Notes: generated by a model from the letters alone, not told the origin. Positions 7,208 to 17,715 are shown, counted from the first letter of the stretch. The stretch is 38,845 nucleotides of DNA from Planctomycetota bacterium (GCA_026693085.1 JAPLNB010000177.1:1-38845), one strand, 5' to 3'. Made by a program: numbers and translations.

Positions 7208-10200
7208 TCACCTTTCCCACCGCTTCAACCCCTCCACCAACCCCACCATCTCCTGCTTCTTCTTCTCAAACATCCCAAACACCGCCACGATTCCCACCCC
7301 CAGCCCAATCCCCGCCACCATCCATGGCCAATTCGACCCTGCCGTCACCGCTGCATAATGGATCATGCTCGATATCGCCACCACCAGGAATAGCGTCCCA
7401 AGGAACAGAAACGACTGCACTCGCAGCAATATCCCCACCATCACCCCGCCCACCGCCAAAACCGCCAACACCAGCGGCAACCATGGATTCTCCCTCACCC
7501 CATTAATCCAAATGTCCGCGGTGGACGAAACATAAATCACCATCAGCGCCGCATACCTCACCACCTTCAACTGCTCCTCCGCCAACTTCCCCCGGTTTAA
7601 ATGCGCCGCCGCCAACACCGACAACGCTGCCGGCACCAGCCATAACTGCGGATGCTGCAGAAACTCCAGCCCCTGCACATGCCCCCACACCGCCCATAGC
7701 CCGCCATTGGCCATCAACGCCGCCATCACGCCAAACCCGTAGCTCTTCCGCGTCAGCGCCAGAGCTGCATAAAGTAGGCCGGCAACAAAAAGCACGTTGG
7801 CATACGTAAACTGCCCCAGTTCATTAAACCCCGGCGTGCCCCGCATCCCCCAATAGGCCAGCACCGGCAGCACCGGCAGAAACACGCCCGTTTTCTCCAA
7901 GGGCTCGACCAGAACCATCCGCCCCTGCCGCCGAAATACCTCGCTCAGCCCCACGCCTGCAAACGCGATCGCCATGATGATGAATGGCCAGTATCGCAGG
8001 AAGATCCCTCTCGCGAAAATCTCCGGGAAATTCAACCGCAAATGGAGGAAAATCAGGGCGAGCACCACCTCCGCCGCATAGACATACGCCGTCCGCTCCC
8101 GTTCGCTCAATTCCAGCGGATCCCGCCCCGGCACCACCGCGCACACAATCGCCGCCACCCCAATCGCCCCCAGTGCCGCCAGCACCGCCACAATCCCCCA
8201 CCACGCCATCGCCGTCCCCCGACTGTCCGCCTGCAACCACTCCACCCCCAGCACCAGCATCAGCGATGCCACCATCGCCGCCCCCACGATCGGCACCAAC
8301 CCCTTCGCCGCTTCCGTCCACGCATTCTCCCGCCGCAGCATCTTCACCATGCCCACCGCATAGAACGCCGCCATTCCCGCCGTCACCACCATCACCACCA
8401 CCGTCCGATCCAGCATCTCTCCGGCAGTACCCGGCTTCATCCAACCCCACCCCCACAGCACCGCCCCGATCACCCCCAAGAGCAACGCCGCCCGATGCAA
8501 CCAGCCGCTCACCTGATCCTTCGCCAGCAGACCCATCCCGGTTGCTGCCGCAATCACCCCAGTGGCCGCCGCCAGCCTCACCGGCAGTTCATCCCGCCCC
8601 AATACCGTTCCCAGGGCCAGCAGCACAACCACGACCGCCTGCGTCGCCATCGCCCTGGCCACCCACCCCGGCCGCTCCACCGGCCAGTCCTCCCGCTGCG
8701 GAATCCCCACGCCTTCCGCCACGCGCAGCAGGCTCCGGCGCATCGTGAATAGGTAACCCCCGACCACCGAATACCCCGCCAGCGCCACCGCGCCGTATGA
8801 AAAAACATCCCCAAGGCGCCACGCCATCGCCGCCATCGCCGCTGCCATCCCCGCCAGCCCCAGCCCATAGATCCCGCGTGCAGCAAATCTCGCATCAATA
8901 TCCCACAAACACCCAATCATGACTCCCCACGCCGCCGCCATCCCCGCCCACGCCAGCCCCCACCTTGGCGTGCCACCCTGCAACAGCAGCACGATCGCCG
9001 ACCCCATCACCAGCACCATTGCCGCCCTCGCCGCGAACCGGTGGTACGACAATCCCCTCGAAACCACCTGCCCCATCATCGGCCGCAGCATCCCCAACTC
9101 CAACACCAGCAGCGCCACCCCCGCCAAGCCAAACACGATGCTGTTGACCTGAACCAGCCCGAACACCGGCACCCCGCTCCCGACGCCGCCTTCGAGGATC
9201 CACCACACCGTCGCCGCCGCGTTGAGCAGCAACCCCGCCGGGAAACACCATGCCTTGCCGCCCGTCCAGAAGGCCAATCCCACCGACAGCAAGCTCACCG
9301 CGATCATCCCGCCCATCGCCCACGTCGGCCGCGTCGGATCGTCATAGCTCGCCCGAAATGCCAACGCCAATGCCATCACCCCAAAAATCGTCGCCCACCG
9401 CGTAATCGAACCGGCCGGCCCCTCTTCCCGCCGCGCGCCCTTTGCCAATCCGAATCCCAGCACCAACCCCGCCGCCGCCACCCGCGCCGCCAGCAGTGTG
9501 TGCTGCCCGATCCACCGGCTACCCGTCGCCCCGCAAACGCTGAACGCGCCCATCGATCCCACAACCAGCAATCCCACCGCGACCCCGTTCACCGCCGCCC
9601 ATCGCGCTTGCCGCCCCATCCACAGCATCGCCGCCCCCGCCAACGCCCACGCCAGCCATCCCCATCCCCCGCCGACCGCCGCGATCCCCGCCCTCGCTTC
9701 CTCTGTCCCTCCCACCAGCGACAACTCCGCCGGCACCAGCAAACAGACCAACAGGACCACGCCAATCAACGCCTGCACCTGCTGCAGCATCGAGCTTCCT
9801 ATCAGCCCTCCCACAACCGGCCACCGCCTCGCCCCCATCCATGCCAACGCGAACCCCGCTGCCGCGATCGCATTGAACTGCGCCAGCCTCACCGCCTCAA
9901 CCGTCTCGACCTTCACGCCCGCCGTCACCAGCGCCAGCAGATACGCCAGCGTCACCGTCAGATTCAGCACCAGGCTCGCCGCGAACGCAAACCCCGCCGA
10001 CCGCTCCCGCAGCCCATACCCCACCAGTGCCGCAATCACCGCCACCAGCGGCGGCAGATACGACCCGGCGTCTCCGATCCTCGCAAAGAACGACCCCTCC
10101 ACCGCCCCCACGATCTTCCCCCCCGAAAGCAACACGCCCGCCGGCACCAGCGTCAACATCAGCACGAATGGCACCGTCAGCGCCAACACCAGTGTCCGCA

Positions 10201-13024
10201 CGTCCCGCCAGACCTCCGCCGATCGCAGTTCATCTTCCGTCGCTCTGCCCCATACCCACACCGGTCCCGACATCACCAGCAGGAAGGCAGCCATCGCCCA
10301 CCGCAGCGCCGATGCCGTCCCCGTCTGTCCCTCCCACCTCGCCGCGATCAACGGGCACGCACACGCCAGCGACAGCACCACCCCCAGCACCGCCCACCGA
10401 TTGAACCGTTCCCAGATCCCGGCCGCCAGCGCCACCACCACCGCCGCCAGCAGCATCCACGCCCCCATCCCCCACGCCTGCGGATGCACCGACACCGCCA
10501 TGGCCTGGGTGGACAATTCCGCCTCGACGCCGGGCCACACTGCCCACAGCGCCATGCCCACCAGCCCTGCCAACACCACCCCCGTCATCCACCGATCAAA
10601 CCAAACCGCCTCCTGCAACAGCGAACCGTCTGCCCGCCTTGTCATCAATCTCCGCACCCCCACCCACCCCACGCTCATCGTTGCCCACGCAATCCCCACC
10701 GCCTGCAACGTCCACGCTTCGCCCAATGGCCACCGCGAATTCGCAAACCACGCATGCTCCTGCAATCCCGCCAAGACGGCAAATCCCGCGCCCGCCGTCA
10801 GTGCCGCCTGGAACACCGTGAACATCGCCGGCCATCCATTGGCTGCCGCCAGAACCAACCAGATCGCCGCCACCCACAACACTCGCCCCGCCAGCATCCC
10901 CATCGCCCCCGTTCGTAAATCTGGCAGGTTCGCCAGCACCAACGCCAACCCCGCAATCGACGTCCACACCCCCGCCCAACTCAGCTCCTTCCGCCACGGC
11001 CGCGCAATCCCCGCTGCCGCCATCACGCTCGCGTGCACGAGCATCGCGACCGCCACGCCCTCCACCACCGTCGCCGCCACGCAAAATCGAAATGCCAACC
11101 CCTGCACCAACGCCACCGCGAGCAGCACCGACCCCACCCAGCTCACCTGTGGCTTGTGCATCCGCCATGCCACCCCATACGCCGCCACCGCATAGATCGC
11201 AAACACCCAGGTCGCCCCGTGGTCGTCCGCCCGCCATAGCCCATGCCAACTCGCCAGCCCCAGACTCCCCACTGCCACCGCGACACTCACCAGCCCGTAA
11301 TACCACGCATCCTCGCGTCTGCCCGCGCGCCGCCAGAGTTCCGTCGCCGCCGCCAGCAACCCGAAACACCCCACCAGTGCCCCCGCGCTCTGCGGCGAGA
11401 CCATCGCCAGCGCCAAATGCCTCCACTCTTCGGACCAGGTGATGTGCGCCGGGTTGCTCGCCGGCAAAATCAGATGGAATCCCAGCAAATACGCCGCCAC
11501 CGCGCACGCCAGACCCAGCACATGCGCCGCCGGGATCTGGAACATCACCGCCACCGCCGTCAGCGCCGCGAAATCCACCAGTGCTACCGGCAGCAGCCCC
11601 GCCGGGTTCGGCCACGCCATCGCCATCGCACCGACCAGGATCAACGCCCCGACCACTCCGATGCTCGTCCCCGCCACACGCAACCCCGCCAGTTTCGCAT
11701 CCGTCATCCGTCGCCACATCAGCAACCCGCTGCCCAGCGCCGGCAAACCGCCCAGACACACCAACGCCGCCGTCCGCTGCATGACCCAACTCGCGTTGTC
11801 CGTCATATACGCAAGCAACCCCAACGGCAGCATCGCCGCGAAGCTCGTCGCCCCGAGGAACCGCAGCAACTGACTCCCTTCCTCCTCGCCAATCTCTGCC
11901 CGCCGCCAAAGCCTCCCCAGCACCACTCCATGGGTTCCGCAATAAAACGCCAGCGGAATCGCCGCCAGCAACAGCGTCATCCCCGCCGACGCCTCACCCC
12001 AAGGCAGCGCCAGCCGATGCACGATCCCCTGGCTCATCGACGCCCCGAGCATTCCGATCGAAAGCAGCCCCGCCCAATCCGGCACCAGTACTCGACCAGC
12101 CATCCACACCAGCCACCCGAACAGCCCCAACGCCACCACCTCCCCGACCACGCGCGCCGGGTTCACCGCTCCCATCCCCTGCGAAAACGCCTCGATCGCC
12201 AGGAAGTTCAGTGGCACCAGCAGCGTCGCGATCAGCAGGAGCCCCTTGCTCGTGTGCGGCAACTTCCACCGCCGCTCCGTATAGATCCCCGCCAGGAACA
12301 CCCCCGCCGTCACCGCGGTAAACAAGAAGAACTTCACCCAGGGCCGGCTCTCAATCCACCCCCAGAACGTAAATACCAACGCGATCGAACACCCCACGAT
12401 CAGCAGCCCGCCCACCAGTTCACCCCAGCGGATGTTGCTCTCCTCCATGAACCTCGCCAGCAGCTCCGCCATCGAAGTCCGCCGCTCTTTCACCAGCGGC
12501 AAAACGCGCTTCGGCTGTACCGGCTCGGCCTCCGCCGCCACTGGCATTGCCGGCACCACCGACGCCGGCCGCAGATGCCGCACCGGCAGCGGTGGGGGGG
12601 TGATCCGACTCGCCGGTGTCGCCAGGGCCGGTAGGGGGGGCACAACGGGGCTCGGTATTGTTGGCGAGACCCTCGCCGGCTCCATCGCCTCCTTCGCCGC
12701 CCTCACTCCCTGCATCGCTTTCTCTAACGTGTCTTGATCGATCAAGCCCGCCTGATGCAGCCGGCTCAACTGCTTGGCCGTGATCGCCAGCTCATCTACG
12801 CGCGCCACCGGCTGCGCCGACGAGATTGCCCACCCGCAGCTCTGGCATCGCCCCTCGCTTATCGCCGCCCTTCCGCAGTTCGGACACGTCGCCAGTCGCC
12901 TGTCCGGTTCATGCTTGGCGTTTCCCGCCACCCACGCCAGCGCCTTCACGATCCCGACCATCACCAGAATCAGCAGCCCGATGCCGACAACAATCAGTAC
13001 GAACATGACCACGGAGTCGACCAT
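7208..13024 (-). CDS. Giant polytopic membrane protein with N-terminal zinc ribbon (1938 aa)
   Basis: The ATG at 13024 is chosen over a TTG nine codons upstream because GAGG precedes it. Order: a first membrane helix (about 5-30); a four-Cys zinc ribbon (Cys47, Cys50, Cys60, Cys63; CPNC and CQSC); a short helical SHOCT-like segment (about 78-112); a Pro-rich linker to about 170; then, from about 205 to the end, almost continuous hydrophobic helices, several dozen of them, broken by short loops. A conserved-looking entry motif is ESNIRWGELVGGLLIVGCS. The architecture resembles large DUF2339-type proteins, but I cannot assign it with certainty. Composition is extreme: Ala, Val, Gly, Leu, Trp and Met dominate, which also leaves long open frames on the other strand. 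It appears monocistronic. No enzymatic motif was seen. Confidence 0.85.
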   Translation of the reverse strand: MVDSVVMFVLIVVGIGLLILVMVGIVKALAWVAGNAKHEPDRRLATCPNCGRAAISEGRCQSCGWAISSAQPVARVDELAITAKQLSRLHQAGLIDQDTLEKAMQGVRAAKEAMEPARVSPTIPSPVVPPLPALATPASRITPPPLPVRHLRPASVVPAMPVAAEAEPVQPKRVLPLVKERRTSMAELLARFMEESNIRWGELVGGLLIVGCSIALVFTFWGWIESRPWVKFFLFTAVTAGVFLAGIYTERRWKLPHTSKGLLLIATLLVPLNFLAIEAFSQGMGAVNPARVVGEVVALGLFGWLVWMAGRVLVPDWAGLLSIGMLGASMSQGIVHRLALPWGEASAGMTLLLAAIPLAFYCGTHGVVLGRLWRRAEIGEEEGSQLLRFLGATSFAAMLPLGLLAYMTDNASWVMQRTAALVCLGGLPALGSGLLMWRRMTDAKLAGLRVAGTSIGVVGALILVGAMAMAWPNPAGLLPVALVDFAALTAVAVMFQIPAAHVLGLACAVAAYLLGFHLILPASNPAHITWSEEWRHLALAMVSPQSAGALVGCFGLLAAATELWRRAGRREDAWYYGLVSVAVAVGSLGLASWHGLWRADDHGATWVFAIYAVAAYGVAWRMHKPQVSWVGSVLLAVALVQGLAFRFCVAATVVEGVAVAMLVHASVMAAAGIARPWRKELSWAGVWTSIAGLALVLANLPDLRTGAMGMLAGRVLWVAAIWLVLAAANGWPAMFTVFQAALTAGAGFAVLAGLQEHAWFANSRWPLGEAWTLQAVGIAWATMSVGWVGVRRLMTRRADGSLLQEAVWFDRWMTGVVLAGLVGMALWAVWPGVEAELSTQAMAVSVHPQAWGMGAWMLLAAVVVALAAGIWERFNRWAVLGVVLSLACACPLIAARWEGQTGTASALRWAMAAFLLVMSGPVWVWGRATEDELRSAEVWRDVRTLVLALTVPFVLMLTLVPAGVLLSGGKIVGAVEGSFFARIGDAGSYLPPLVAVIAALVGYGLRERSAGFAFAASLVLNLTVTLAYLLALVTAGVKVETVEAVRLAQFNAIAAAGFALAWMGARRWPVVGGLIGSSMLQQVQALIGVVLLVCLLVPAELSLVGGTEEARAGIAAVGGGWGWLAWALAGAAMLWMGRQARWAAVNGVAVGLLVVGSMGAFSVCGATGSRWIGQHTLLAARVAAAGLVLGFGLAKGARREEGPAGSITRWATIFGVMALALAFRASYDDPTRPTWAMGGMIAVSLLSVGLAFWTGGKAWCFPAGLLLNAAATVWWILEGGVGSGVPVFGLVQVNSIVFGLAGVALLVLELGMLRPMMGQVVSRGLSYHRFAARAAMVLVMGSAIVLLLQGGTPRWGLAWAGMAAAWGVMIGCLWDIDARFAARGIYGLGLAGMAAAMAAMAWRLGDVFSYGAVALAGYSVVGGYLFTMRRSLLRVAEGVGIPQREDWPVERPGWVARAMATQAVVVVLLALGTVLGRDELPVRLAAATGVIAAATGMGLLAKDQVSGWLHRAALLLGVIGAVLWGWGWMKPGTAGEMLDRTVVVMVVTAGMAAFYAVGMVKMLRRENAWTEAAKGLVPIVGAAMVASLMLVLGVEWLQADSRGTAMAWWGIVAVLAALGAIGVAAIVCAVVPGRDPLELSERERTAYVYAAEVVLALIFLHLRLNFPEIFARGIFLRYWPFIIMAIAFAGVGLSEVFRRQGRMVLVEPLEKTGVFLPVLPVLAYWGMRGTPGFNELGQFTYANVLFVAGLLYAALALTRKSYGFGVMAALMANGGLWAVWGHVQGLEFLQHPQLWLVPAALSVLAAAHLNRGKLAEEQLKVVRYAALMVIYVSSTADIWINGVRENPWLPLVLAVLAVGGVMVGILLRVQSFLFLGTLFLVVAISSMIHYAAVTAGSNWPWMVAGIGLGVGIVAVFGMFEKKKQEMVGLVEGLKRWER

Positions 13025-13308
13025 GGCAGACCTCGCCGCCCTTGCACCCAAGCCCGAACTGTTTCCCTACTTTCGCCACGTCCCACACAAAAGCAACCCC
13101 CAAACCACGCGCGGAAATGAAACCGGCGAGATCGCAACCATTGTTTAAAGCCAATGTTATGCTCGGTATCAGCCGTCTGTGCCGCTGATCAAAACTTCTT
13201 CCGCTAAACACGCAATGTCCACCCTCCAACAAAAAATGTCCTCCGCTCAGCCCCGCCTCTTGATTGGCCCTCGGTGCTACCGCCTCAGAAGATTGCTACA
13301 ATAACGGC

Positions 13309-14037
13309 ATGGCTGAGGTGCCGATCCTGCTTCAACCCGCCGTGAGCGTTCTCGGATTCTCACGTTACGCCGGTTTCTGCTGGTTCCTGCTGCTTCTGGC
13401 CGGCTGTGCCCAACCAACCCAACTGCTCACCGTGGCCGCCGTCGAGTCCAGCCTCCCCGATCACCCCATCGCCGTCGGCTTCGATGTGGACGAAACGCTC
13501 CTCTGCTCCACCGCGATCTGGTACTACCTGGCCACCAACAATGACGGCCCCGATGGCTCCAACAAGTACGGCGTCCAGGTCCGTAATCACCCCGACTTCT
13601 GGCCCGATGCCAACCGCCTCGATTCCTTCTCGCTGCCCAAGCAAGCTGCCCGCGAACTCATCGCGATGCACCAGCGCCGCGGCGACCGCATCCACATCAT
13701 CACCTCGCGCATCCAGACCCCCGGAGAGATTCTGACCGCCTCGCTCCGCAGCGACTTTCACCTCGACAGCACCGTCCCCATTCTCTTCACCGACAATCTC
13801 CCCAAACGCGACCTCATCCTCGACCTGCACCTTGCCATCTTCTACGGCGATTCGGACGATGACATGCGCGACGCCCTCGCCGCCGGCGCCCGCCCCATCC
13901 GGTTCCTACGCACCATCCGCTGCGCGGACGACCGCATCCACATCGGCGCCTTCGGCGAGGACCTCCTCGCCGGCTCCGACCTCTGCATCGACTTCCTGCG
14001 CGCCGGCCCTGCCACCAGACCTGCCGCAAAGCCCTGA
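13309..14037 (+). CDS. HAD-superfamily class B-like acid phosphatase, predicted lipoprotein
   Basis: 242 residues from ATG 13309. The N-terminus has a hydrophobic stretch ending in LLLLAGC, a lipobox with Cys33, so the protein is probably membrane-anchored and faces the periplasm. HAD motif I is FDVDETLL (Asp59 nucleophile, Asp61 acid), motif II is HIITSR and motif III is FYGDSDDDM. The surroundings (SLPKQAARELIAMHQRRGDR; GARPIRFLR; GAFGED) follow the bacterial class B acid phosphatase AphA closely, a metal-dependent non-specific periplasmic phosphomonoesterase of similar length. A lipid anchor is unusual, as AphA is normally soluble. No strong ribosome site precedes the ATG. It is transcribed divergently from the giant membrane protein. 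Confidence 0.85.
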   Translation: MAEVPILLQPAVSVLGFSRYAGFCWFLLLLAGCAQPTQLLTVAAVESSLPDHPIAVGFDVDETLLCSTAIWYYLATNNDGPDGSNKYGVQVRNHPDFWPDANRLDSFSLPKQAARELIAMHQRRGDRIHIITSRIQTPGEILTASLRSDFHLDSTVPILFTDNLPKRDLILDLHLAIFYGDSDDDMRDALAAGARPIRFLRTIRCADDRIHIGAFGEDLLAGSDLCIDFLRAGPATRPAAKP

Positions 14038-14163
14038 ATACTCCGTGTCGGTTGCAGGTCGGAGAGGATTCGTCTCGCCGCCGCCGCCAACCGTTGCGTC
14101 GGGACCCTTACGCCCATACCATGGCGCATCAGCATCATTGGGGCAGATCGAAGGAGAATACGG

Positions 14164-15417
14164 ATGACCACCAAACAGCGGCAAGTTCCACGACGACTGT
14201 TCCTCAAGGGGATACTGGCGGCCGGAACAGCCCCCTATTTCATCCCGTCATCGGCGCTCGGTGCCGATGGCCGCCCGGCGCCCAGCAATCGCATCGTGAT
14301 GGGCTTCGTTGGAGTCGGCGGCCAGGGATCGGGTGACATGGGCGGTTTCATGGGCTTTCCCGAGGTCCAGGTCGTCGCCGTCTGCGACGTGGACGCACGG
14401 CATCGCACCAGCGCCAAGAACAACGTCGAGGGACGCTACGCCCGACAGAAGGCTGACGGTACCTACAAAGGCTGCGCCGACTACAACGACTACCGCGAAC
14501 TCGTGACCCGCCCCGACATCGACGCCGTCTTCTGCGCCACCCCAGACCACTGGCACGCACTCGTCACCGTCGAGGCCTTGCGCAATGGCAAGGATGTCTA
14601 CTGCGAGAAGCCCGAGACGCTCACCATCCGCGAAGGCCGCATCATGATCGAAACCGCCCGACGCTATGGCCGGGTGTTCTCCGGCGGCAGCCAACGCGTT
14701 TGGGAAGACTACAACTGGTATCACCGAATGGTTCGCGGCGGGGCCATCGGCGATGTGCTCGAGGCCTGGGTCAACGTCGGTGGCGCCTCCGATGAAATGC
14801 TGCGCCCCGCACAGACCGTGCCCGATGGCATGGACTGGGACAGGTGGCTCGGCCCGGCGCCCTGGCGACCCTACAACAAAGACTATCACCCCTTCAACTG
14901 GCGCGGTTGCCGCGATTTTTCCGGCGGAAACATGACCGATTGGGGCGCCCATCACTACGGCGGCACCCTGTTCTGCATCAACATGCAGAATTGCCCCGGC
15001 CCCGTCGAGGTGATCCCCCCAGATGGCAAAGAATACAAGTTCCTGACTTGGAAGTTCGCCAACGGACTCGTCATGCACGACGGCGGTGCCTGGGGCGGAC
15101 CCATGTCCTTCCGCGGAACCAAAGGAGAGTTGCCCGACCGCAAAGGCCCCCGCAAAGCGCCCCCAGACATCAACATCCCCAACTACAAGGGCCGCGGCGG
15201 AATCTTCGGAGACTTCCTCCACTGTGTCCGCACCCGCCAACGCCCCTTCCGAGACATCGAACTCGCACACCACACGCTCGTCGTCTGCCACCTCGGCAAC
15301 ATCGCGGGCTGGCTCAAACGGCCGATCAAGTTCGATCCCGATAAAGAACAGATCATCGGCGACCCGGAAGCCAACCGCTGGCTCGATCGCCCCAAACGCG
15401 CGCCGTGGACGCTGTAG
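14164..15417 (+). CDS. Tat-exported Gfo/Idh/MocA family oxidoreductase
   Basis: 417 residues behind AAGGAGA. The Tat signal is PRRLFLKG (Arg10, Arg11) with a hydrophobic stretch to about 32. The Rossmann motif is FVGVGGQGSGD (about 48-58), with CDVD at 74-77, ATPDHWHA at 126-133 and the canonical EKP at 148-150 (CEKPETLTIREGR). The C-terminal domain has GMDWDRWLGPAPWRPYN and the metal- or substrate-site-like MTDWGAHH. This is a typical planctomycete exported sugar-type oxidoreductase, retaining the Pro that the paralogue at 2561-3913 has lost. The HEAT-repeat gene follows after 57 bp and is probably in the same transcript. Substrate unknown. Confidence 0.9.
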   Translation: MTTKQRQVPRRLFLKGILAAGTAPYFIPSSALGADGRPAPSNRIVMGFVGVGGQGSGDMGGFMGFPEVQVVAVCDVDARHRTSAKNNVEGRYARQKADGTYKGCADYNDYRELVTRPDIDAVFCATPDHWHALVTVEALRNGKDVYCEKPETLTIREGRIMIETARRYGRVFSGGSQRVWEDYNWYHRMVRGGAIGDVLEAWVNVGGASDEMLRPAQTVPDGMDWDRWLGPAPWRPYNKDYHPFNWRGCRDFSGGNMTDWGAHHYGGTLFCINMQNCPGPVEVIPPDGKEYKFLTWKFANGLVMHDGGAWGGPMSFRGTKGELPDRKGPRKAPPDINIPNYKGRGGIFGDFLHCVRTRQRPFRDIELAHHTLVVCHLGNIAGWLKRPIKFDPDKEQIIGDPEANRWLDRPKRAPWTL

Positions 15418-15474
15418 TATCGCCTGGATTTCGTCGAGGTCTACGCCTGTGTGGACATGAGTTGGAGAACATAA

Positions 15475-17643
15475 ATGAAACGGTTTTCGATCATCCCGCT
15501 GTCGGTCGCGATGCTTGTGGCAAGCGCTGAATTGATGGCCTCCGCGGAGCCGAACCTCTTGGATCTGACCCGACAGTTGGCCGCCGAGAAGCCCGCACCC
15601 CAACGCACGCCGGAACAGTTGGACGCCGTCTACCTCAAAGTCATCGCCGCGCTCATCCCGGACATGGCCAGCGACGATGCCGGCAAACGCGGCAACGCAC
15701 AGACGACGCTCGAACGGATCGCCTTCAACGCCAGCCGCCCCGGATCGGAAGCGGATCGAGCCGCCTGCTCCAAAGCCATCGGCGCCACGATCACTGCCGA
15801 TCTTCCTTCCCTCACCACGGCGTGGATGATTCGGCAGCTCGAGCGCATCGGCCGCGACGAGGCGGTGCCATACCTCGTCAAGTTGCTTGACGCCAAGGAC
15901 ACCCAGATCCGCGACTGCGCGCGGCGGGCCTTGCTCAAAAACTCCGCCACCGAAGCCGGAGATGCCCTTCGCAAAGCGCTGCCTTCCTCCGACTCGCCCG
16001 CATGGCGCATCGCGATCATCAACGCACTGGCTTCTCGTCGTGAGCCGGCGACACTCAGCACGCTCCTCACCGAGGCCGCCTCCGACAACGATGACGTTCG
16101 GATTGCCGCAATGTCCGGCCTCGCAAAAATCGGCGATAAAGCCGCTGCCCAGATCCTTGCCGCTGCTATGAACAAAGGCTCGCCAGCCGCAAAACGCGCC
16201 GCCACCGATTCATACCTCCTGCTGGCCGATACGCTTGCCGACAAAGGCGACAACGCCGCCGCCCTCGGCATCTACAGCGCCATCCTCCCCTCCCAGGGAT
16301 ACCTCAAATGCGCCGCTGTCATCGGCATCGGCCGCGCCGGATCGGCCAGCAATCTCCCTGTCATCTTCGAAGCCATCGCGACCGCCGATCCCAAGCTCCA
16401 TGCCGCTTCGGTCGATGCCTTGGTCCTGCTCAAGGGCCAGGATGTGACCGCCGCCATTGCCGACCGAGCCAGGAATGCTGACACCCACGCCAAACCCGCG
16501 TTGCTCCGGGCGCTGGCTCGCCGCGGTGACAAGAGTACCTTGCCCCTCTTCCTAGCCGCCGCCGATGACGCCGACGAACCCACTCGCATCGAGGCGATCC
16601 GTGGCCTTGGCTCCCTCGGCGATGCCGCCACCGTGCCTCTCCTTCTCAAAATCGCTGCCACCACCGGAAATCCCCAGGAGACCGCTCGCGAAAGCCTCCA
16701 ACGCCTTGATGGCGACACGGTTGACAAGGCGATCCTCGCCGCCATGAACGAAAACGAATCAAAGATCCGCCTCGAGGTCATCCGGGCACTGGCGGCCCGC
16801 CGCGTTGCCGCCGCCACCGCGACGCTCCTCGAGTCGGCCCAACATGCCGATCCCGGCGTCCGTAGCGAGTCCCTCAAGGCTTTGGGTGGCATCGCGGCCA
16901 TCGATGCCCTTGCGCCCGTGGCCGCCCTGATCCTCAACGCCCAGGACGACGCCGCCCGCGCCAACGCTGCCGATGCGATCGCTCGCATTGCCGGACGCGA
17001 AGCCGATCTTGAAAAACGCGCCCAGCCCATCCTTGCTACGCTCCAGTCTTCAACCGGACCCGCCAGACTTTCCCTCCTTCGTGTCCTCGGACGCATCGGC
17101 GGCAACAACTCGCTCCTCGCCGTCCGCGCCGCTCTGCTGGACAACGACCCCGCCGTCAAGGATGCCGCCATCCGTTCCCTCGCCGACTGGCCCGACGCCG
17201 CGCCCGCCGACGATCTGCTCGCTATCGCCAAAAACGCAACCGACCAGACCCATCGCGTGCTCGCAATTCGAGGCTTCGTCCGCGTGGTCCGACAACAGAG
17301 CGGCCGCCCCTCCGCACAGACAGCCAGCATGCTTGCCGACGCCCTCCAGGCGGCCAACCGCCCAGACGAGAAAAAGCAGATCATCGGCGCCCTCGCAGAA
17401 GTGCGCCACGTCCTCGCCCTCGACGCCTTGCTGCCTTGCCTCACCGACACCAACCTCGCCGCCGAGGCCGCTAACGCCGCTGTCCGCGTCGCCCGAGATA
17501 TCGTGAATGACCAACCCGAAAAGGTCAAAGCCGCTATGGCAAAGGTGCTCGCGGTCGCAAACAACGCCGATCTCCGAAAACAGGCCCAGGAAACCCTCGA
17601 TCGTGCCGAACTCAGGCTCAAGCAAGCCGGCCAGATAAAATAG
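15475..17643 (+). CDS. Exported HEAT-repeat protein
   Basis: 722 residues behind GGAGAAC. The signal peptide (MKRFSIIPLSVAMLVASAEL) has a cleavage region near residue 25. Most of the remainder is a regular series of roughly 30-residue helical repeats with the Asp-Ala-Ala-x-x-Ala-Leu pattern of HEAT/PBS-lyase-like repeats, for example DDVRIAAMSGLAKIGD, DADEPTRIEAIRGLGSLGDA and PAVKDAAIRSLADW. Such solenoids are protein-binding scaffolds and no catalytic motif is visible. The gene follows the Gfo/Idh/MocA gene by 57 bp, so a role with that oxidoreductase or in the same periplasmic pathway is plausible (inference). Confidence 0.85.
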   Translation: MKRFSIIPLSVAMLVASAELMASAEPNLLDLTRQLAAEKPAPQRTPEQLDAVYLKVIAALIPDMASDDAGKRGNAQTTLERIAFNASRPGSEADRAACSKAIGATITADLPSLTTAWMIRQLERIGRDEAVPYLVKLLDAKDTQIRDCARRALLKNSATEAGDALRKALPSSDSPAWRIAIINALASRREPATLSTLLTEAASDNDDVRIAAMSGLAKIGDKAAAQILAAAMNKGSPAAKRAATDSYLLLADTLADKGDNAAALGIYSAILPSQGYLKCAAVIGIGRAGSASNLPVIFEAIATADPKLHAASVDALVLLKGQDVTAAIADRARNADTHAKPALLRALARRGDKSTLPLFLAAADDADEPTRIEAIRGLGSLGDAATVPLLLKIAATTGNPQETARESLQRLDGDTVDKAILAAMNENESKIRLEVIRALAARRVAAATATLLESAQHADPGVRSESLKALGGIAAIDALAPVAALILNAQDDAARANAADAIARIAGREADLEKRAQPILATLQSSTGPARLSLLRVLGRIGGNNSLLAVRAALLDNDPAVKDAAIRSLADWPDAAPADDLLAIAKNATDQTHRVLAIRGFVRVVRQQSGRPSAQTASMLADALQAANRPDEKKQIIGALAEVRHVLALDALLPCLTDTNLAAEAANAAVRVARDIVNDQPEKVKAAMAKVLAVANNADLRKQAQETLDRAELRLKQAGQIK

Positions 17644-17651
17644 CCGTTCAC

Positions 17652-17668
17652 GCCGATCGGGAATCGGC
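17652..17668 (+). terminator. Short hairpin after the HEAT-repeat gene
   Basis: GCCGAT, loop CGGGA, ATCGGC: a perfect 6-bp stem 8 bp after the stop codon. It lacks a T-tract, so it is weak as an intrinsic terminator, but its place at the end of a convergent gene pair fits. Confidence 0.35.
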
Positions 17669-17715
17669 CACTTCGCCATCTTGAGGACTCGCCCGTTCGA
17701 CTCCCCGGCGGGTCT

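Noticed and set aside
6666..7220. 184-codon minus-strand ORF after the giant membrane protein gene
   Set aside because: Low-quality composition, no ribosome site and no domain; the plus-strand frame over the same bases looks more like decayed protein.
9041..12634. Long plus-strand open frames (several hundred codons) opposite the giant membrane protein
   Set aside because: They are shadows of a GC-rich gene lacking antisense stops. The products are monotonous His/Arg/Pro/Gln or Pro/Ala/Thr strings without domains or ribosome sites, while the minus strand gives clear membrane helices.
14248..15603. 451-codon minus-strand ORF opposite the second Gfo/Idh/MocA gene
   Set aside because: Shadow of a strongly supported gene on the other strand.
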